Shown here: piece by piece, positions 7,698 to 16,382 of the stretch | How the letters are laid out: every line of letters begins with the position of its first letter | Position numbering within the stretch: position 1 is the first letter of the stretch | NCBI RefSeq assembly: GCF_029937855.1 | Contig: NZ_JAPYPC010000024.1 | Location: 1 to 64,000, forward strand | Reading direction: 5' to 3' | DNA: 64,000 bases | From: Christiangramia sp. | Lineage (GTDB): Bacteria; Bacteroidota; Bacteroidia; Flavobacteriales; Flavobacteriaceae | The notes under the pieces: model-generated | The model's database searches: none | The model's input: only the letters and a program-made list of their open reading frames with translations | Told to the model about the DNA's origin: nothing | Program-made: the position numbers and the translations under genes

Positions 7698-8462
7698 TCA
7701 GGCAGGTGCGCGGTCCATAGACCTTATTTCCTCTTGATAGGCTGAGGGTAGGACGAGTGATTTTAGTAGCCAGTCCAGTTTCATGATCCGGATGATCTTG
7801 TAAATCAGAATGACAGGATGTAAAAGGGAAAAACTTCTAAACAGCAGGAGTTGCCTAACCTTCTTCGGCGTGATGAGTATCTGTGTTTCAATGAGCAATC
7901 TATAGCGGAACCAACCGAGCTGTTGGCGATACCGTTTATATAAAGCTTCGGAAAAATTACCATAGTGAAGATGTTGCTCCAGATGATTTTTCCGCATGCG
8001 CTGAAATTGTTCAAAACTCTGCGGAAGATCTTTTATGCGCATACGCTTACCAAGTCGGTAGAATACCTGAAAGACTTCACGTTTTTCAGCAAGGCTTAAA
8101 GTTCTTTCCAGTATTTCATAGGACCTGATGGAGTAATCTATCAGCATAAGCAAGACATCACGGTATGCCCAATCTGGAATGTTCCTGCCACGACTTGTTT
8201 CTACTGAATTGTGTATGGTATTGATATTTTCAATGGCTTTTATAGCTGCCTGTTTTTCTGAAAAGACAATCTTACGGGCATAACTAACCGTAGAAAACAG
8301 CCTGCCGAGTGGATCCTGGGGAAGTTTTCCTGTGTAGAATAACCAGTCTACCGCTTTGTTTAAAGCGAATTCTGCAGAGGCTCCGGCAAAAATGAAAAGA
8401 ATGGTATCGCCCTTTCCCCAGATTTCTCGAACAATAGAATTTTCCCTTACAAAGTATTCCAT
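7698..8462 (-). CDS. Oxygenase-MpaB/rubber-oxygenase-like (DUF2236) protein
   Basis: I chose the ATG at 8462 (MEYFVRENSIV, 254 aa): it sits 8 nt after the stop of the upstream 94-aa gene, while the longer reading from 8522 would overlap that gene. FIFAGASAEFALNKAVDW and DPLGRLFSTVSY resemble the ER-bound oxygenase MpaB / latex-clearing-protein heme domain; NTIHNSV provides a candidate heme histidine. Reaction and substrate are unknown. Member of the leftward operon with creD. Confidence 0.65.
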   Translation of the reverse strand: MEYFVRENSIVREIWGKGDTILFIFAGASAEFALNKAVDWLFYTGKLPQDPLGRLFSTVSYARKIVFSEKQAAIKAIENINTIHNSVETSRGRNIPDWAYRDVLLMLIDYSIRSYEILERTLSLAEKREVFQVFYRLGKRMRIKDLPQSFEQFQRMRKNHLEQHLHYGNFSEALYKRYRQQLGWFRYRLLIETQILITPKKVRQLLLFRSFSLLHPVILIYKIIRIMKLDWLLKSLVLPSAYQEEIRSMDRAPA

Positions 8463-8470
8463 GATATGAT

Positions 8471-8755
8471 TTAACTTCCTGCAAATGGAGTACCGAAGAT
8501 TCCTACCGCCAACTCGGCCCAAATGACAAATAATATGAGTAAGATTACTGCACAGGCAATGATCCTGCTTTTCAAGGTTTTGAATTTATTCAGGGCAAAA
8601 TTGATAGCGAGGCCGGTAAGGAATAACAGAATTCCCATAATTACAAAATCTGAACTGCTCCAGTCTACTTCATTCGAGACCTGCATTCCAATAAAAGGGA
8701 TGAGTAAAATGCCGGCAACGGCCATCAGGATAATTGATAAATTTTTAGTTTTCAT
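8471..8755 (-). CDS. Small three-helix membrane protein
   Basis: A 94-aa protein with three hydrophobic segments (about 7-28, 36-56, 65-90) and charged linkers. I do not recognise a named family. First gene of a leftward operon with the MpaB-like gene and creD; a 19-bp palindrome 31 nt upstream of its start matches the one before the winged-helix regulator operon, so it is likely a target of that regulator. Confidence 0.7.
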   Translation of the reverse strand: MKTKNLSIILMAVAGILLIPFIGMQVSNEVDWSSSDFVIMGILLFLTGLAINFALNKFKTLKSRIIACAVILLILFVIWAELAVGIFGTPFAGS

Positions 8756-8785
8756 GATTAAATAATTTAGTTAGACAATTTTAAG

Positions 8786-8804
8786 TACTTTGAAATTCAA
8801 AGTT
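8786..8804 (-). promoter_or_regulatory. Operator palindrome, site 1 (TACTTTG-N5-CAAAGTT)
   Basis: Positions 8787-8803 form a perfect palindrome ACTTTGAA-A-TTCAAAGT. Same spacing and nearly same sequence as site 2 at 9946-9964. Read on the minus strand it also holds a TTTG that could belong to the promoter's -7 box. Confidence 0.65.
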
Positions 8805-8841
8805 GATTAATAAAAAAATATAGTTGAATTGTTTATTTAAG

Positions 8842-8920
8842 TCACCGTGAATTCATTTCAGGGTCTATAAATTGTAACTCATTACTTTTGAATTAGATTC
8901 TGAAACAAGTTCAGAATGAC
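8842..8920. repeat. Intergenic repeat family A, copy 2
   Basis: CCGTGAATTCATTTCAGGG (8845-8863) and the inverted partner GATTCTGAAACAAGTTCAG within 8896-8920. The right half is identical to that of copy 1. Confidence 0.6.
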
Positions 8921-8985
8921 GTTATTTTTTCAGTTTAGAACATTTAATTAATAAGCGATTCATATTTATTGTTTCAATTTAATGT

Positions 8986-9297
8986 TTAAATATTCAGTTC
9001 ATTTTTAGTCTTTAAAAGCTTTTCAAGTGCATCAAGATGTTCCCTGAAAGCCTTTCTGCCTTTATCTGAGGCAATATATCTGGTATTTGGTTTTCTATCT
9101 ATAAAAGATTTTTCCACTTTTATATAGTTTTGTTTCTCCAGGGCTTTGGTATGACTGGCAATATTACCATCGGTCGCCCCGAGTAGCTCTTTTAGCGTTT
9201 TAAAGTCTGCATGATCGTTCACCATCAATACACTCATAATTCCAAGTCGTATCCTATGATCAAAAGCTTTATTTATATTGCTTATAATATTCTTCAT
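8986..9297 (-). CDS. Winged-helix transcriptional regulator
   Basis: A 103-aa one-domain DNA-binding protein: FDHRIRLGIMSVLMVNDHAD, then a recognition-helix segment GATDGNIASHTKALEKQNYI and a wing (DRKPNTRYIASDKG). It fits the MarR/ArsR-like 'winged helix DNA-binding' group without metal-binding cysteines. Its start overlaps the stop of the membrane protein gene before it by 4 bp (translational coupling). The two matching palindromes at 9946 and 8786 are its probable operators, implying autoregulation and control of the creD operon. Confidence 0.85.
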   Translation of the reverse strand: MKNIISNINKAFDHRIRLGIMSVLMVNDHADFKTLKELLGATDGNIASHTKALEKQNYIKVEKSFIDRKPNTRYIASDKGRKAFREHLDALEKLLKTKNELNI

Positions 9298-9938
9298 TCA
9301 GCAGTTTTTCTGTCATATTTATTATGCATCCAGATGCCGTAAATAATATGAAAGACTCCAAATCCAACAGCCCAGAAATAGATTCCGAAACCTATAAATT
9401 GGGTAGCGATTAAACCAAGGATTAGGTTTGCATACCCAAGGCTTTTAAGATCTGCAAAGGTATATTTACTTCCGTGAATTAAAGCCAGTCCGTAAAAAAC
9501 TAACATTGCAGGAGCGATTAAACCAATAATGCCGTATTGCAATAGCACCAGGCAGAAAACTCCACCTGCTGCAAGAGGAGCAAAGAAGTTTATTAGCAGA
9601 CGTTTACTGGTAGCATCCCATATTTGCTGATCATTTTTTCTCGCTTTTCTCGTGGTAAGAAGAATAGCAGTCCCAATGGCCAGTATCAAAACTGCTATGG
9701 CTACAAGAAACAATTGTTGGGTTAGATCAGGATTGATATAGGTTGCTGAATATGAAGTGTATTCTTCGCCATACATTGAATTATTTTCGTTTAATATCAA
9801 TTTTGCGATCACTGCACCAATAAGGGCATAGCAGCCCGCGAATACACCAGAAAGTCCGCTAAGCGATATAAATCGTGACGAGCGATTCATCATATTTTTG
9901 ATCTCGCTGAGGTCTTTAAGATACTTTTCGTTTTCCAT
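9294..9938 (-). CDS. Six-helix membrane protein co-expressed with the winged-helix regulator
   Basis: A 214-aa protein with a cytosolic N-terminus (ENEKYLKDLSEIKNMMNRSSRF) and about six hydrophobic helices. No family name is certain; such proteins are commonly paired with small winged-helix regulators in Flavobacteriia, possibly sensing the membrane state. It is first in a two-gene operon and starts 8 nt from the palindrome at 9946. Confidence 0.75.
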   Translation of the reverse strand: MENEKYLKDLSEIKNMMNRSSRFISLSGLSGVFAGCYALIGAVIAKLILNENNSMYGEEYTSYSATYINPDLTQQLFLVAIAVLILAIGTAILLTTRKARKNDQQIWDATSKRLLINFFAPLAAGGVFCLVLLQYGIIGLIAPAMLVFYGLALIHGSKYTFADLKSLGYANLILGLIATQFIGFGIYFWAVGFGVFHIIYGIWMHNKYDRKTAE

Positions 9939-9945
9939 TTTAAAG

Positions 9946-9964
9946 TACTTTGAAAAACAAAGTA
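9946..9964 (-). promoter_or_regulatory. Operator palindrome, site 2 (TACTTTG-N5-CAAAGTA)
   Basis: Perfect 7-bp arms around AAAAA, ending 8 nt from the start codon at 9938; it would cover the promoter or the transcription start. Shares 13 of 14 arm bases with site 1. Confidence 0.65.
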
Positions 9965-10060
9965 AAATAAAAATCTTTAATCCAGGCCATAAAATTTTAA
10001 TAATTTTAAAATCACTTTCAGTTTTAGCAATAATGCCGAACTTTATAGAAAATAAATCTT

Positions 10061-10888
10061 ATGCGAAATCTATTTTTAATCATAGGTGTTTTATTTAGCC
10101 TTCCCGAAATGCAAAGTCAGGAGATGAAGCTTATGACCTACAATATTAAATATGCGAATGAAAATGACGGGGAGAATAGCTGGTCTAAGAGGAAGGACTG
10201 GATCACCAGTCAGGTTCAGTTTTATGAACCCGATATTATGGGAGTGCAGGAAGCAGTTAAATCGCAGTTGGATCATTTTACTGAAAATGTGGAAACCTAT
10301 AAGGTCCTTGGAGTAGGAAGGGAAGGTGGGGACCAGGGTGAATTTAGTGCTATTCTTTATAAGGATGAACAGTTTGAGGTGCTTGAATCTGATACTTTCT
10401 GGCTTTCTGAGACGCCTGATAAAACAAGTAAAGGTTGGGATGCAGATTTTAAAAGGATTTGCACCTATGCCTTATTCCAGAATAAAGAATCTGGTAAAAA
10501 ATTCTTCGTTTTTAATACACATTTTGATCATGTAGGCGATGAAGCCAGGCTAGAGAGTGCTAAACTGATCATTAAAAAAATTGAAGAATTGAATAAAGAG
10601 GGCCTACCGATATTTTTGATGGGCGATTTTAATCTGGAGCCTGAAACCGATGGAATTGCTATTATTCGTAATGCTCTGGATGATTCAAAAACGGAAGCCG
10701 AATTTACTTTTGGACCGAATGGGACTTTTAATGGCTACAATTTTTCTGAACCGGCCAAGCGGCGTATCGATTATATTTTTGTGAATGATAAAGTGAAAGT
10801 GAAAAAGTATGCGGTACTAACCGATTCCAAAGATCTCAGGTATCCTTCAGATCACTTTCCCGTAATGATCATGGCAACTTTAAAATAG
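10061..10888 (+). CDS. Secreted endonuclease/exonuclease/phosphatase (EEP) family hydrolase
   Basis: A 275-aa protein with a short N-terminal signal peptide (MRNLFLIIGVLFSLPEMQSQ). EEP motifs are complete: KLMTYNIKY, MGVQEAV (metal-binding Glu), FNTHFDH, MGDFNLEPET, RRIDYIFV and SDHFPVM (catalytic His). Family members cleave phosphodiesters or phosphomonoesters; the substrate is unknown. A strong hairpin terminator follows directly. It stands alone between two minus-strand genes. Confidence 0.85.
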   Translation: MRNLFLIIGVLFSLPEMQSQEMKLMTYNIKYANENDGENSWSKRKDWITSQVQFYEPDIMGVQEAVKSQLDHFTENVETYKVLGVGREGGDQGEFSAILYKDEQFEVLESDTFWLSETPDKTSKGWDADFKRICTYALFQNKESGKKFFVFNTHFDHVGDEARLESAKLIIKKIEELNKEGLPIFLMGDFNLEPETDGIAIIRNALDDSKTEAEFTFGPNGTFNGYNFSEPAKRRIDYIFVNDKVKVKKYAVLTDSKDLRYPSDHFPVMIMATLK

Positions 10889-10894
10889 ATCAAT

Positions 10895-10923
10895 AAAAAA
10901 GCCCTGCAATTTGCAGGGCTTTT
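10895..10923. terminator. Bidirectional rho-independent terminator
   Basis: GCCCTGCAA (10901-10909) / TTGCAGGGC (10911-10919) flanked by A and T runs, between convergent genes. Confidence 0.9.
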
Positions 10924-10928
10924 CAATA

Positions 10929-12251
10929 TTATAGATTTAAGCGTGGATCGTTGGGATCGTTGGGATCATTAGGTTTATCCGGGTTATTAGGATTTGCCGG
11001 ATCATTAAGATCTCTTCTTGGGCTTGTAGGATCGTATGAACCAGGAGGAGTACCTGAATTAGTTTTTGGCCCATCCAGGGATTTATCATCCTTAAATTTC
11101 TGAATGATCTCCTTAAAATGTTCTCCTGCTGCTTCACGACCACCAAGACCGTAACTCAGGGCAACCGCCACAGCAATAGCTCCAAGGATTAAACCAAAAG
11201 CTAGTTCAACAATCTCATTGGCAATTCCCATAGTTCTCAAGGCAATAGCAAGGAATAACGCTAAAGATGCCCACCTTACCACACTCGCAATAAAATTATT
11301 GCTTCTGGATTTAGACATGGTATTGTAGATCATTATAGATATATAATTACCTACTGCCAGAATAATTAATCCGAAGATAATTTGACCGGTAACTTCAAGG
11401 ATCTCATCAAGTATTTCAGAAAGTTGTGTAAGGTCTAAAATATCTACGGCGGTTATAATTCCGAAGAAAACAAGGAAGAAATAGATCAAATTAGCAATGA
11501 TCTTTGAAAGAGACTGATTGGCTCCAATCATATTTTGGATTTGGATCTTTTCTGCTGCACGATCTAATCCCATACTTTTAAATAGATCTTCCAGGAAATC
11601 TGCCAGATACTTTCCTCCCCAGATAAACACCATCAATACTAATCCAGCAATAATGATTTCTCCTAGCATTTCAGTGAAATCATACAAAATGTCATTTGCA
11701 GGCTGGGAAATGGCATCTAATTGTAATGCATTGAAAGCCTGTATAAGAAATGGAATGAAAATTACGATGAAAACAATTTTTTTAAGGATATTAATGAGCT
11801 TGTTAGTATCCTTAAATCCTGTTTTATCTACCCAACGGTCCAAAAAGTTCCCACTTATACTTATGAGATTGGCAACAAATTTAGCCAGAATATAACCGAT
11901 AAAGGCAATCAGGATAGCACCGATTAAATTAGGAATAAAGCTTAAAAATTCACCGACCATGTTTTCCAGGGGCGTGAGTACCTGTTCTACTCCCAGGATT
12001 TCCAGCACTACAAGAATCACGACGATCATTATGACATAGTACACGATATTTGCCAGAAAAACATTGGTGTCTCCAACGTCACTTTTACCAAATACCCTTT
12101 CGTCCCAATTGGTTTTTCGGAGCAATCTTACAATTAAGGATTTAATTCCTTTGGCTATTAACCATCCTACCAGTAATACCAGTAATGCACCAAGCAAATC
12201 AGGTAAAAAGTTAGCAACCTGATCTGCAAAATTTTCTAGTTGGTTTTCCAT
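10929..12251 (-). CDS. Mechanosensitive ion channel-like protein (CmpX/TM-helix repeat type)
   Basis: Start taken at the ATG at 12251 (MENQLENFADQ, 440 aa); an earlier TTG at 12263 is possible. Repeated 'conserved TM helix' units (VANFLPDLLGALLVLLVGWL; LSFIPNLIGAILIAFIGYIL) are followed by more helices and the GLGGREAAGEHF motif typical of this family. No classical MscS beta-domain follows; the cytosolic tail is short and ends in a Pro/Asn/Asp-rich stretch containing NDPNDPNDP. Probably an osmotic or envelope-tension channel in the inner membrane. Confidence 0.8.
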   Translation of the reverse strand: MENQLENFADQVANFLPDLLGALLVLLVGWLIAKGIKSLIVRLLRKTNWDERVFGKSDVGDTNVFLANIVYYVIMIVVILVVLEILGVEQVLTPLENMVGEFLSFIPNLIGAILIAFIGYILAKFVANLISISGNFLDRWVDKTGFKDTNKLINILKKIVFIVIFIPFLIQAFNALQLDAISQPANDILYDFTEMLGEIIIAGLVLMVFIWGGKYLADFLEDLFKSMGLDRAAEKIQIQNMIGANQSLSKIIANLIYFFLVFFGIITAVDILDLTQLSEILDEILEVTGQIIFGLIILAVGNYISIMIYNTMSKSRSNNFIASVVRWASLALFLAIALRTMGIANEIVELAFGLILGAIAVAVALSYGLGGREAAGEHFKEIIQKFKDDKSLDGPKTNSGTPPGSYDPTSPRRDLNDPANPNNPDKPNDPNDPNDPRLNL

Positions 12252-12373
12252 TTTTATATTCAAATTTTAGTTAGACCAATCAATTTAGATAGATTCCTTC
12301 AATTTAGGTGATTGATTAACAATTGTTTAAACAGCAGCAGGAGAATTATAGGAAAGATTTAGCATTTGACATA

Positions 12374-12399
12374 AAAAAAGCCCCGATAGCGGGGCTTTT
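12374..12399 (-). terminator. Rho-independent terminator of kdsA
   Basis: AAAAGCCCCG / CGGGGCTTTT around ATAG, 20 nt past the kdsA stop on the minus strand. Confidence 0.9.
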
Positions 12400-12418
12400 A
12401 TGGGGTGTTTGGAATTTG

Positions 12419-13237
12419 CTATAATGAATTAATCGTTTTTCTAATAGCGACAAGATTACTCAGCAGTTTTTCAAGATGAGCTAGATCAAGCATATTAGCT
12501 CCGTCACTTTTAGCATTTGACGGGTCAAAATGAGTTTCAATAAATAAACCATCAACCATATTTACCACGCCCGCACGGGCAATGGTCTCAATCATATCTG
12601 GTCTTCCACCGGTAACCCCTGTACGTTGATTGGGTTGTTGCAAAGAATGGGTAACGTCTAATACCGTTGGTGCATAATCACGCATGGTTGGAATCCCGCG
12701 AAAATCGACAATTAGATCCTGGTATCCGAACATAGTTCCTCGATCTGTTATCATTACTTGCTCATTATTGCAGTCGGTCACTTTGGTCACGGCATGTTTC
12801 ATCGCCTCCGGACTCATAAACTGGCCTTTTTTAAGGTTTACGACCTTTCCCGTTTCAGCCGCGGCCACCACAAGATCTGTTTGTCTTACCAGAAAAGCAG
12901 GGATTTGAAGTATATCTACATATTCCGCAGCCAGCTTAGCATCATCTATTTCATGTATATCTGTAACCGTAGGTACTTTAAAGGTTTCTGAAACTTTACG
13001 AAGGATCTTTAGCGCTTTTTCATTGCCAATTCCTGTAAAACTGTCTATCCTGCTGCGATTTGCTTTTTTGAATGAGCCTTTAAAAACATAAGGAATGTTC
13101 AATTTGTCAGTAATGGTAACTACTTTTTCGGCAATTCTTAAAGCCATTTCTTCACCCTCAATAGCGCAGGGGCCAGAGAGTAAAAAGAAATTGTTAGAAT
13201 CAATGTGTTTTAAATTCGGAATTTTACTTAGATCCAT
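12419..13237 (-). CDS. kdsA: 3-deoxy-8-phosphooctulonate synthase (KDO-8P synthase)
   Basis: A 272-aa cytosolic enzyme that condenses phosphoenolpyruvate with arabinose 5-phosphate in lipopolysaccharide KDO synthesis. Typical family stretches are FLLSGPCAIEGEEMAL, PYVFKGSFKKANRSR, VPTVTDIHE, TDRGTMFGYQDLIVDFRG and HSLQQPN. Length matches the family. Single gene with its own promoter and terminator. Presence fits a Gram-negative outer membrane. Confidence 0.95.
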   Translation of the reverse strand: MDLSKIPNLKHIDSNNFFLLSGPCAIEGEEMALRIAEKVVTITDKLNIPYVFKGSFKKANRSRIDSFTGIGNEKALKILRKVSETFKVPTVTDIHEIDDAKLAAEYVDILQIPAFLVRQTDLVVAAAETGKVVNLKKGQFMSPEAMKHAVTKVTDCNNEQVMITDRGTMFGYQDLIVDFRGIPTMRDYAPTVLDVTHSLQQPNQRTGVTGGRPDMIETIARAGVVNMVDGLFIETHFDPSNAKSDGANMLDLAHLEKLLSNLVAIRKTINSL

Positions 13238-13253
13238 TTCTCAAAATTTGATG

Positions 13254-13261
13254 CAAAGATA
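13254..13261 (-). promoter_or_regulatory. Bacteroidota -7 box (TATCTTTG) for kdsA
   Basis: Minus strand TATCTTTG, 16 nt before the start codon at 13237. Confidence 0.6.
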
Positions 13262-13367
13262 AATGAATTAATAGCCGCTTCCAATTCAGCTGTTTTTTAT
13301 AAAGCATAAAATCAAACCTAATTTTCCCTAACTTAGAAGGTGCTTTAATTCTAATACTGAAGAAATT

Positions 13368-13853
13368 ATGGAAATTCATGAGTTTTTAATTCCTCAATTG
13401 CAACAGGAAGTTGCCCTGACCGAAAAATTTTTAAAGCGAATCCCGGAAGATAAAATGGAATGGCAGCCTCATGAAAAATCCATGACCATAAAACAAATTG
13501 CCAATCATCTTGCTGAAATTCCTGCCTGGATAACAGGAACTATGGAAGCAGAATCTCTGGATGTAAAAGGTTATAGCTCCCCCAGTTTTGATTCGGTTAA
13601 TGATATTATTCAGGAGTTAAAACAGAATACCATTTCTGCTGAAACTTCATTGCGCAAACCCGATTCTGAATTTCGTAGGAGTTGGAAAATGACTAAAGAA
13701 GGAGAAACTTTGTTTGAAATGCCCAAATTTAATGTTTTACAGGCTATGGTGATGAACCAATTCCCCCATCACCGGGCGCAACTGGGGGTTTATTTTCGAC
13801 TCCTGGATATTCCGGTGCCGGCAACTTATGGTCCCTCGGCAGATGAACAATAA
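13368..13853 (+). CDS. DinB-superfamily (four-helix metal enzyme) protein
   Basis: A 161-aa protein with the DinB/YfiT bundle pattern: KRIPEDKMEWQPHEKSMT, then IANHLAEIPAWI (first His) and NQFPHHRAQLGVYF (His pair), which together give the usual three-histidine metal site. Members include thiol-dependent transferases, but the substrate here is unknown. The length and C-terminal LDIPVPATYGPSADE are typical of flavobacterial members. Confidence 0.8.
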   Translation: MEIHEFLIPQLQQEVALTEKFLKRIPEDKMEWQPHEKSMTIKQIANHLAEIPAWITGTMEAESLDVKGYSSPSFDSVNDIIQELKQNTISAETSLRKPDSEFRRSWKMTKEGETLFEMPKFNVLQAMVMNQFPHHRAQLGVYFRLLDIPVPATYGPSADEQ

Positions 13854-13957
13854 AAAAAAGGTTTATGGGTGGGAGGCCAAAAATGAAACCCTCAAAATAT
13901 CCCCAAGGAGATTTCGTTTCTTGAAATTTTTTATATTTCGGCTTCATAAAATTCAAT

Positions 13958-14122
13958 ATGTATAAGTATTTGGTGAATTTTTTAATCCTCGTTGGATTCG
14001 GGTTATTTTTCTATTTCAGAATAGGAATGGACTGGAAACTCTATATTTTGATTTTCGCTGCGTTGGTGCATCTCTCGATTTTCTTCATTAAACTTAAAAA
14101 TGATCAAAAACAGACTGATTAA
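13958..14122 (+). CDS. Small two-helix membrane protein (54 aa)
   Basis: Short ORF starting MYKYLVNFLILVGFGLFFYF and ending in a Lys/Asp/Gln-rich tail. Two hydrophobic segments (about 4-20 and 26-43) separated by RIGMDWK. It fills the gap before typA and looks like a genuine small membrane protein, but I know no family. No strong promoter is seen. Confidence 0.5.
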   Translation: MYKYLVNFLILVGFGLFFYFRIGMDWKLYILIFAALVHLSIFFIKLKNDQKQTD

Positions 14123-14172
14123 CAGTGAATTAAATAATTTATAAACCACGCTGGTTTAGCGAAAAATAGCTG

Positions 14173-14180
14173 TACATTTG
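14173..14180 (+). promoter_or_regulatory. Bacteroidota -7 box (TACATTTG) for typA
   Basis: TACATTTG ends 21 nt before the ATG at 14202; the upstream AACCACGCTGGTTT (14142-14155) is an imperfect palindrome that could bind a regulator. Confidence 0.65.
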
Positions 14181-14201
14181 CAGCCTTAAAAATAAGGCTA
14201 C

Positions 14202-16004
14202 ATGACAGCTATAAGAAATATCGCGATTATCGCACACGTTGACCATGGTAAGACTACCCTGGTTGATAAAATTATGCATCACTGTGAATTGTTCCGTGAT
14301 AACCAGTCTACAGGTGAACTTATCCTGGACAATAACGATCTTGAGAGGGAAAGAGGAATTACTATTACTTCCAAGAACGTTTCGGTTACTTACAAAGACA
14401 CAAAGATAAACATTATTGATACGCCTGGTCACGCCGACTTTGGTGGGGAAGTAGAACGTGTTTTGAACATGGCTGATGGTGTATTGCTATTGGTGGATGC
14501 TTTTGAAGGGCCAATGCCTCAAACCCGTTTCGTATTGCAGAAAGCGATCGATCTTGGTTTGAAGCCATGTGTGGTAATCAATAAGGTAGACAAGGAGAAT
14601 TGTACTCCAGATGAAGTTCATGAAAAGGTATTTGACCTGATGTTTGAACTTGGTGCTGAAGAATGGCAATTGGATTTTCCAACCGTTTACGGTTCTGCGA
14701 AGAACAACTGGATGAGTGACGACTGGAGAAATGAAACTGATACTATTGAGCCTCTACTTGATATGGTAATGGAGCATATTCCTGCACCAAAGGTAGATCT
14801 TGAGGGAACTCCACAAATGCTTATTACTTCTCTTGACTTTTCTTCATTTACCGGCCGTATTGCGATAGGTAGATTACAGAGAGGAATTTTGAAAGAAAAT
14901 CAGCAGGTTTCTTTAGTGAAGCGTGATGGAAGCATCAAGAAAACAAGAATTAAAGAATTACATACTTTCGAAGGTTTAGGCCGAAGAAAGATAGAGGAAG
15001 TACAGGCTGGAGATATCTGTGCGATCGTAGGTTTGGAAGGTTTTGAAATTGGTGATACCGTTGCCGATTTTGAAAATCCTGAAGGATTAAAGACAATTGC
15101 TATTGATGAGCCTACCATGAGTATGCTTTTCACAATTAACGATTCGCCTTTCTTCGGAAAAGATGGGAAATTCGTGACTTCAAGACATATCAAGGAACGT
15201 TTGATGAAAGAGCTTGAGAAGAACCTTGCGCTGCGTGTTAACGAAACAGATAGTGCTGATAAATTCTTAGTGTATGGTCGTGGAGTACTTCACTTATCTG
15301 TTCTTATCGAAACTATGAGACGTGAAGGTTACGAACTTCAAATTGGACAGCCGCAGGTAATTATCAAGGAAATCGACGGAGTTAAATGTGAGCCTGTTGA
15401 AGAATTGACGATAGATCTTCCGGAAGATGTTTCTGGTAAAGCCGTGGAAATGGTTACCATGAGAAAAGGGGAGATGCTTTCTATGGAAGCTAAGGGAGAT
15501 AGAATGAATATTCAGTTCCTTATTCCGTCTCGTGGAATTATTGGATTAAGAAACCAGTTGCTTACTGCTACTGCAGGTGAGGCGATCATGGCGCACCGTT
15601 ATAAAGAATATCAGCCGGTAAAAGGTGGAATTCCGGAACGTCAGAATGGTTCTTTGGTTTCTATGGAAAAAGGAAAAGCAATTCCTTATTCTATTGATAA
15701 ATTACAGGATAGAGGTAAGTTCTTTGTAGATCCGGGAGAGGATATTTATGAAGGTCAGGTAATTGGTGAAAACTCTCGTCAGGATGATATGGCGGTGAAT
15801 ATCACCAAGACAAAGAAGCTTTCTAACGTACGTTCTTCGGGAGCAGATGACAAAGCGAAAATTGTTCCGGCAATTAAGTTCTCCTTGGAAGAAGCTTTGG
15901 AATATATTCAGAAAGATGAATATGTGGAGGTGACTCCAAATCACCTGAGATTAAGAAAAGTGCTTCTTACTGAAAATGAAAGAAAAAGATCTAAAGCGAT
16001 CTAA
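14202..16004 (+). CDS. typA: Translational GTPase TypA/BipA
   Basis: A 600-aa ribosome-binding GTPase related to EF-G, used in stress and 50S assembly. G1 AHVDHGKTTLVDKI, switch ERERGITI, G3 DTPGHADFGGEV and G4 NKVDKENC are all present, followed by domain II, an EF-G-like C domain and the TypA-specific C-terminus (IPYSIDKLQDRGKFFV). Full length. Single gene between its own promoter and a terminator. Confidence 0.97.
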   Translation: MTAIRNIAIIAHVDHGKTTLVDKIMHHCELFRDNQSTGELILDNNDLERERGITITSKNVSVTYKDTKINIIDTPGHADFGGEVERVLNMADGVLLLVDAFEGPMPQTRFVLQKAIDLGLKPCVVINKVDKENCTPDEVHEKVFDLMFELGAEEWQLDFPTVYGSAKNNWMSDDWRNETDTIEPLLDMVMEHIPAPKVDLEGTPQMLITSLDFSSFTGRIAIGRLQRGILKENQQVSLVKRDGSIKKTRIKELHTFEGLGRRKIEEVQAGDICAIVGLEGFEIGDTVADFENPEGLKTIAIDEPTMSMLFTINDSPFFGKDGKFVTSRHIKERLMKELEKNLALRVNETDSADKFLVYGRGVLHLSVLIETMRREGYELQIGQPQVIIKEIDGVKCEPVEELTIDLPEDVSGKAVEMVTMRKGEMLSMEAKGDRMNIQFLIPSRGIIGLRNQLLTATAGEAIMAHRYKEYQPVKGGIPERQNGSLVSMEKGKAIPYSIDKLQDRGKFFVDPGEDIYEGQVIGENSRQDDMAVNITKTKKLSNVRSSGADDKAKIVPAIKFSLEEALEYIQKDEYVEVTPNHLRLRKVLLTENERKRSKAI

Positions 16005-16075
16005 AACCACTTTCATCCTGAGCATAATTGGAGGTCATCCTGAGCGCAGTTGAAGGATAAATAAGAGATAAATAA

Positions 16076-16105
16076 ATAAAAAGCCTGCCGTAAGGCGGGC
16101 TTTTT
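16076..16105 (+). terminator. Rho-independent terminator of typA
   Basis: AAAAAGCCTGCC / GGCGGGCTTTTT around GTAA, one G-T wobble. Just upstream, 16014-16058, are two repeat-like CATCCTGAGC units. Confidence 0.85.
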
Positions 16106-16128
16106 CATGAATAAAAATTTTTAAAAAA

Positions 16129-16374
16129 ATGACTGAATTTCTAGGAGTTTCAATTACTGAATGGATAGGATATTTTGCCTCCTTCTTCGTCCTTCTTTCA
16201 TTTCTAATGCGAAATATTGTGACCTTGCGTTATGTGAACAGTATTGGGTGCTTGTTTTTCGTAGCATATGGAGTTCTCCTGGATTCCTGGCCAATTATTA
16301 TTACCAATGTCGCCATTGTAAGTGTGAATTTTTATTATCTGTTTATTAATAAGAGAAAGCCTTCTGAAGCTTAG
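16129..16374 (+). CDS. Small YgjV-like inner-membrane protein
   Basis: An 81-aa protein with three hydrophobic helices: a leading amphipathic EWIGYFASFFVLLSFLM, RYVNSIGCLFFVAYGVLL and IIITNVAIVSVNFYYLF. The N-S-x-G-C/A and ITN motifs resemble YgjV/PQ-loop-like half transporters. Function unknown. Convergent with the ROK kinase gene, 8 nt apart. Confidence 0.65.
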   Translation: MTEFLGVSITEWIGYFASFFVLLSFLMRNIVTLRYVNSIGCLFFVAYGVLLDSWPIIITNVAIVSVNFYYLFINKRKPSEA

Positions 16375-16382
16375 GTCGCAGA

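Noticed and set aside
8463-8522. Upstream start at 8522 for the MpaB-like gene
   Set aside because: Overlaps the 94-aa gene by about 50 bp and adds a non-conserved Arg-rich stretch.
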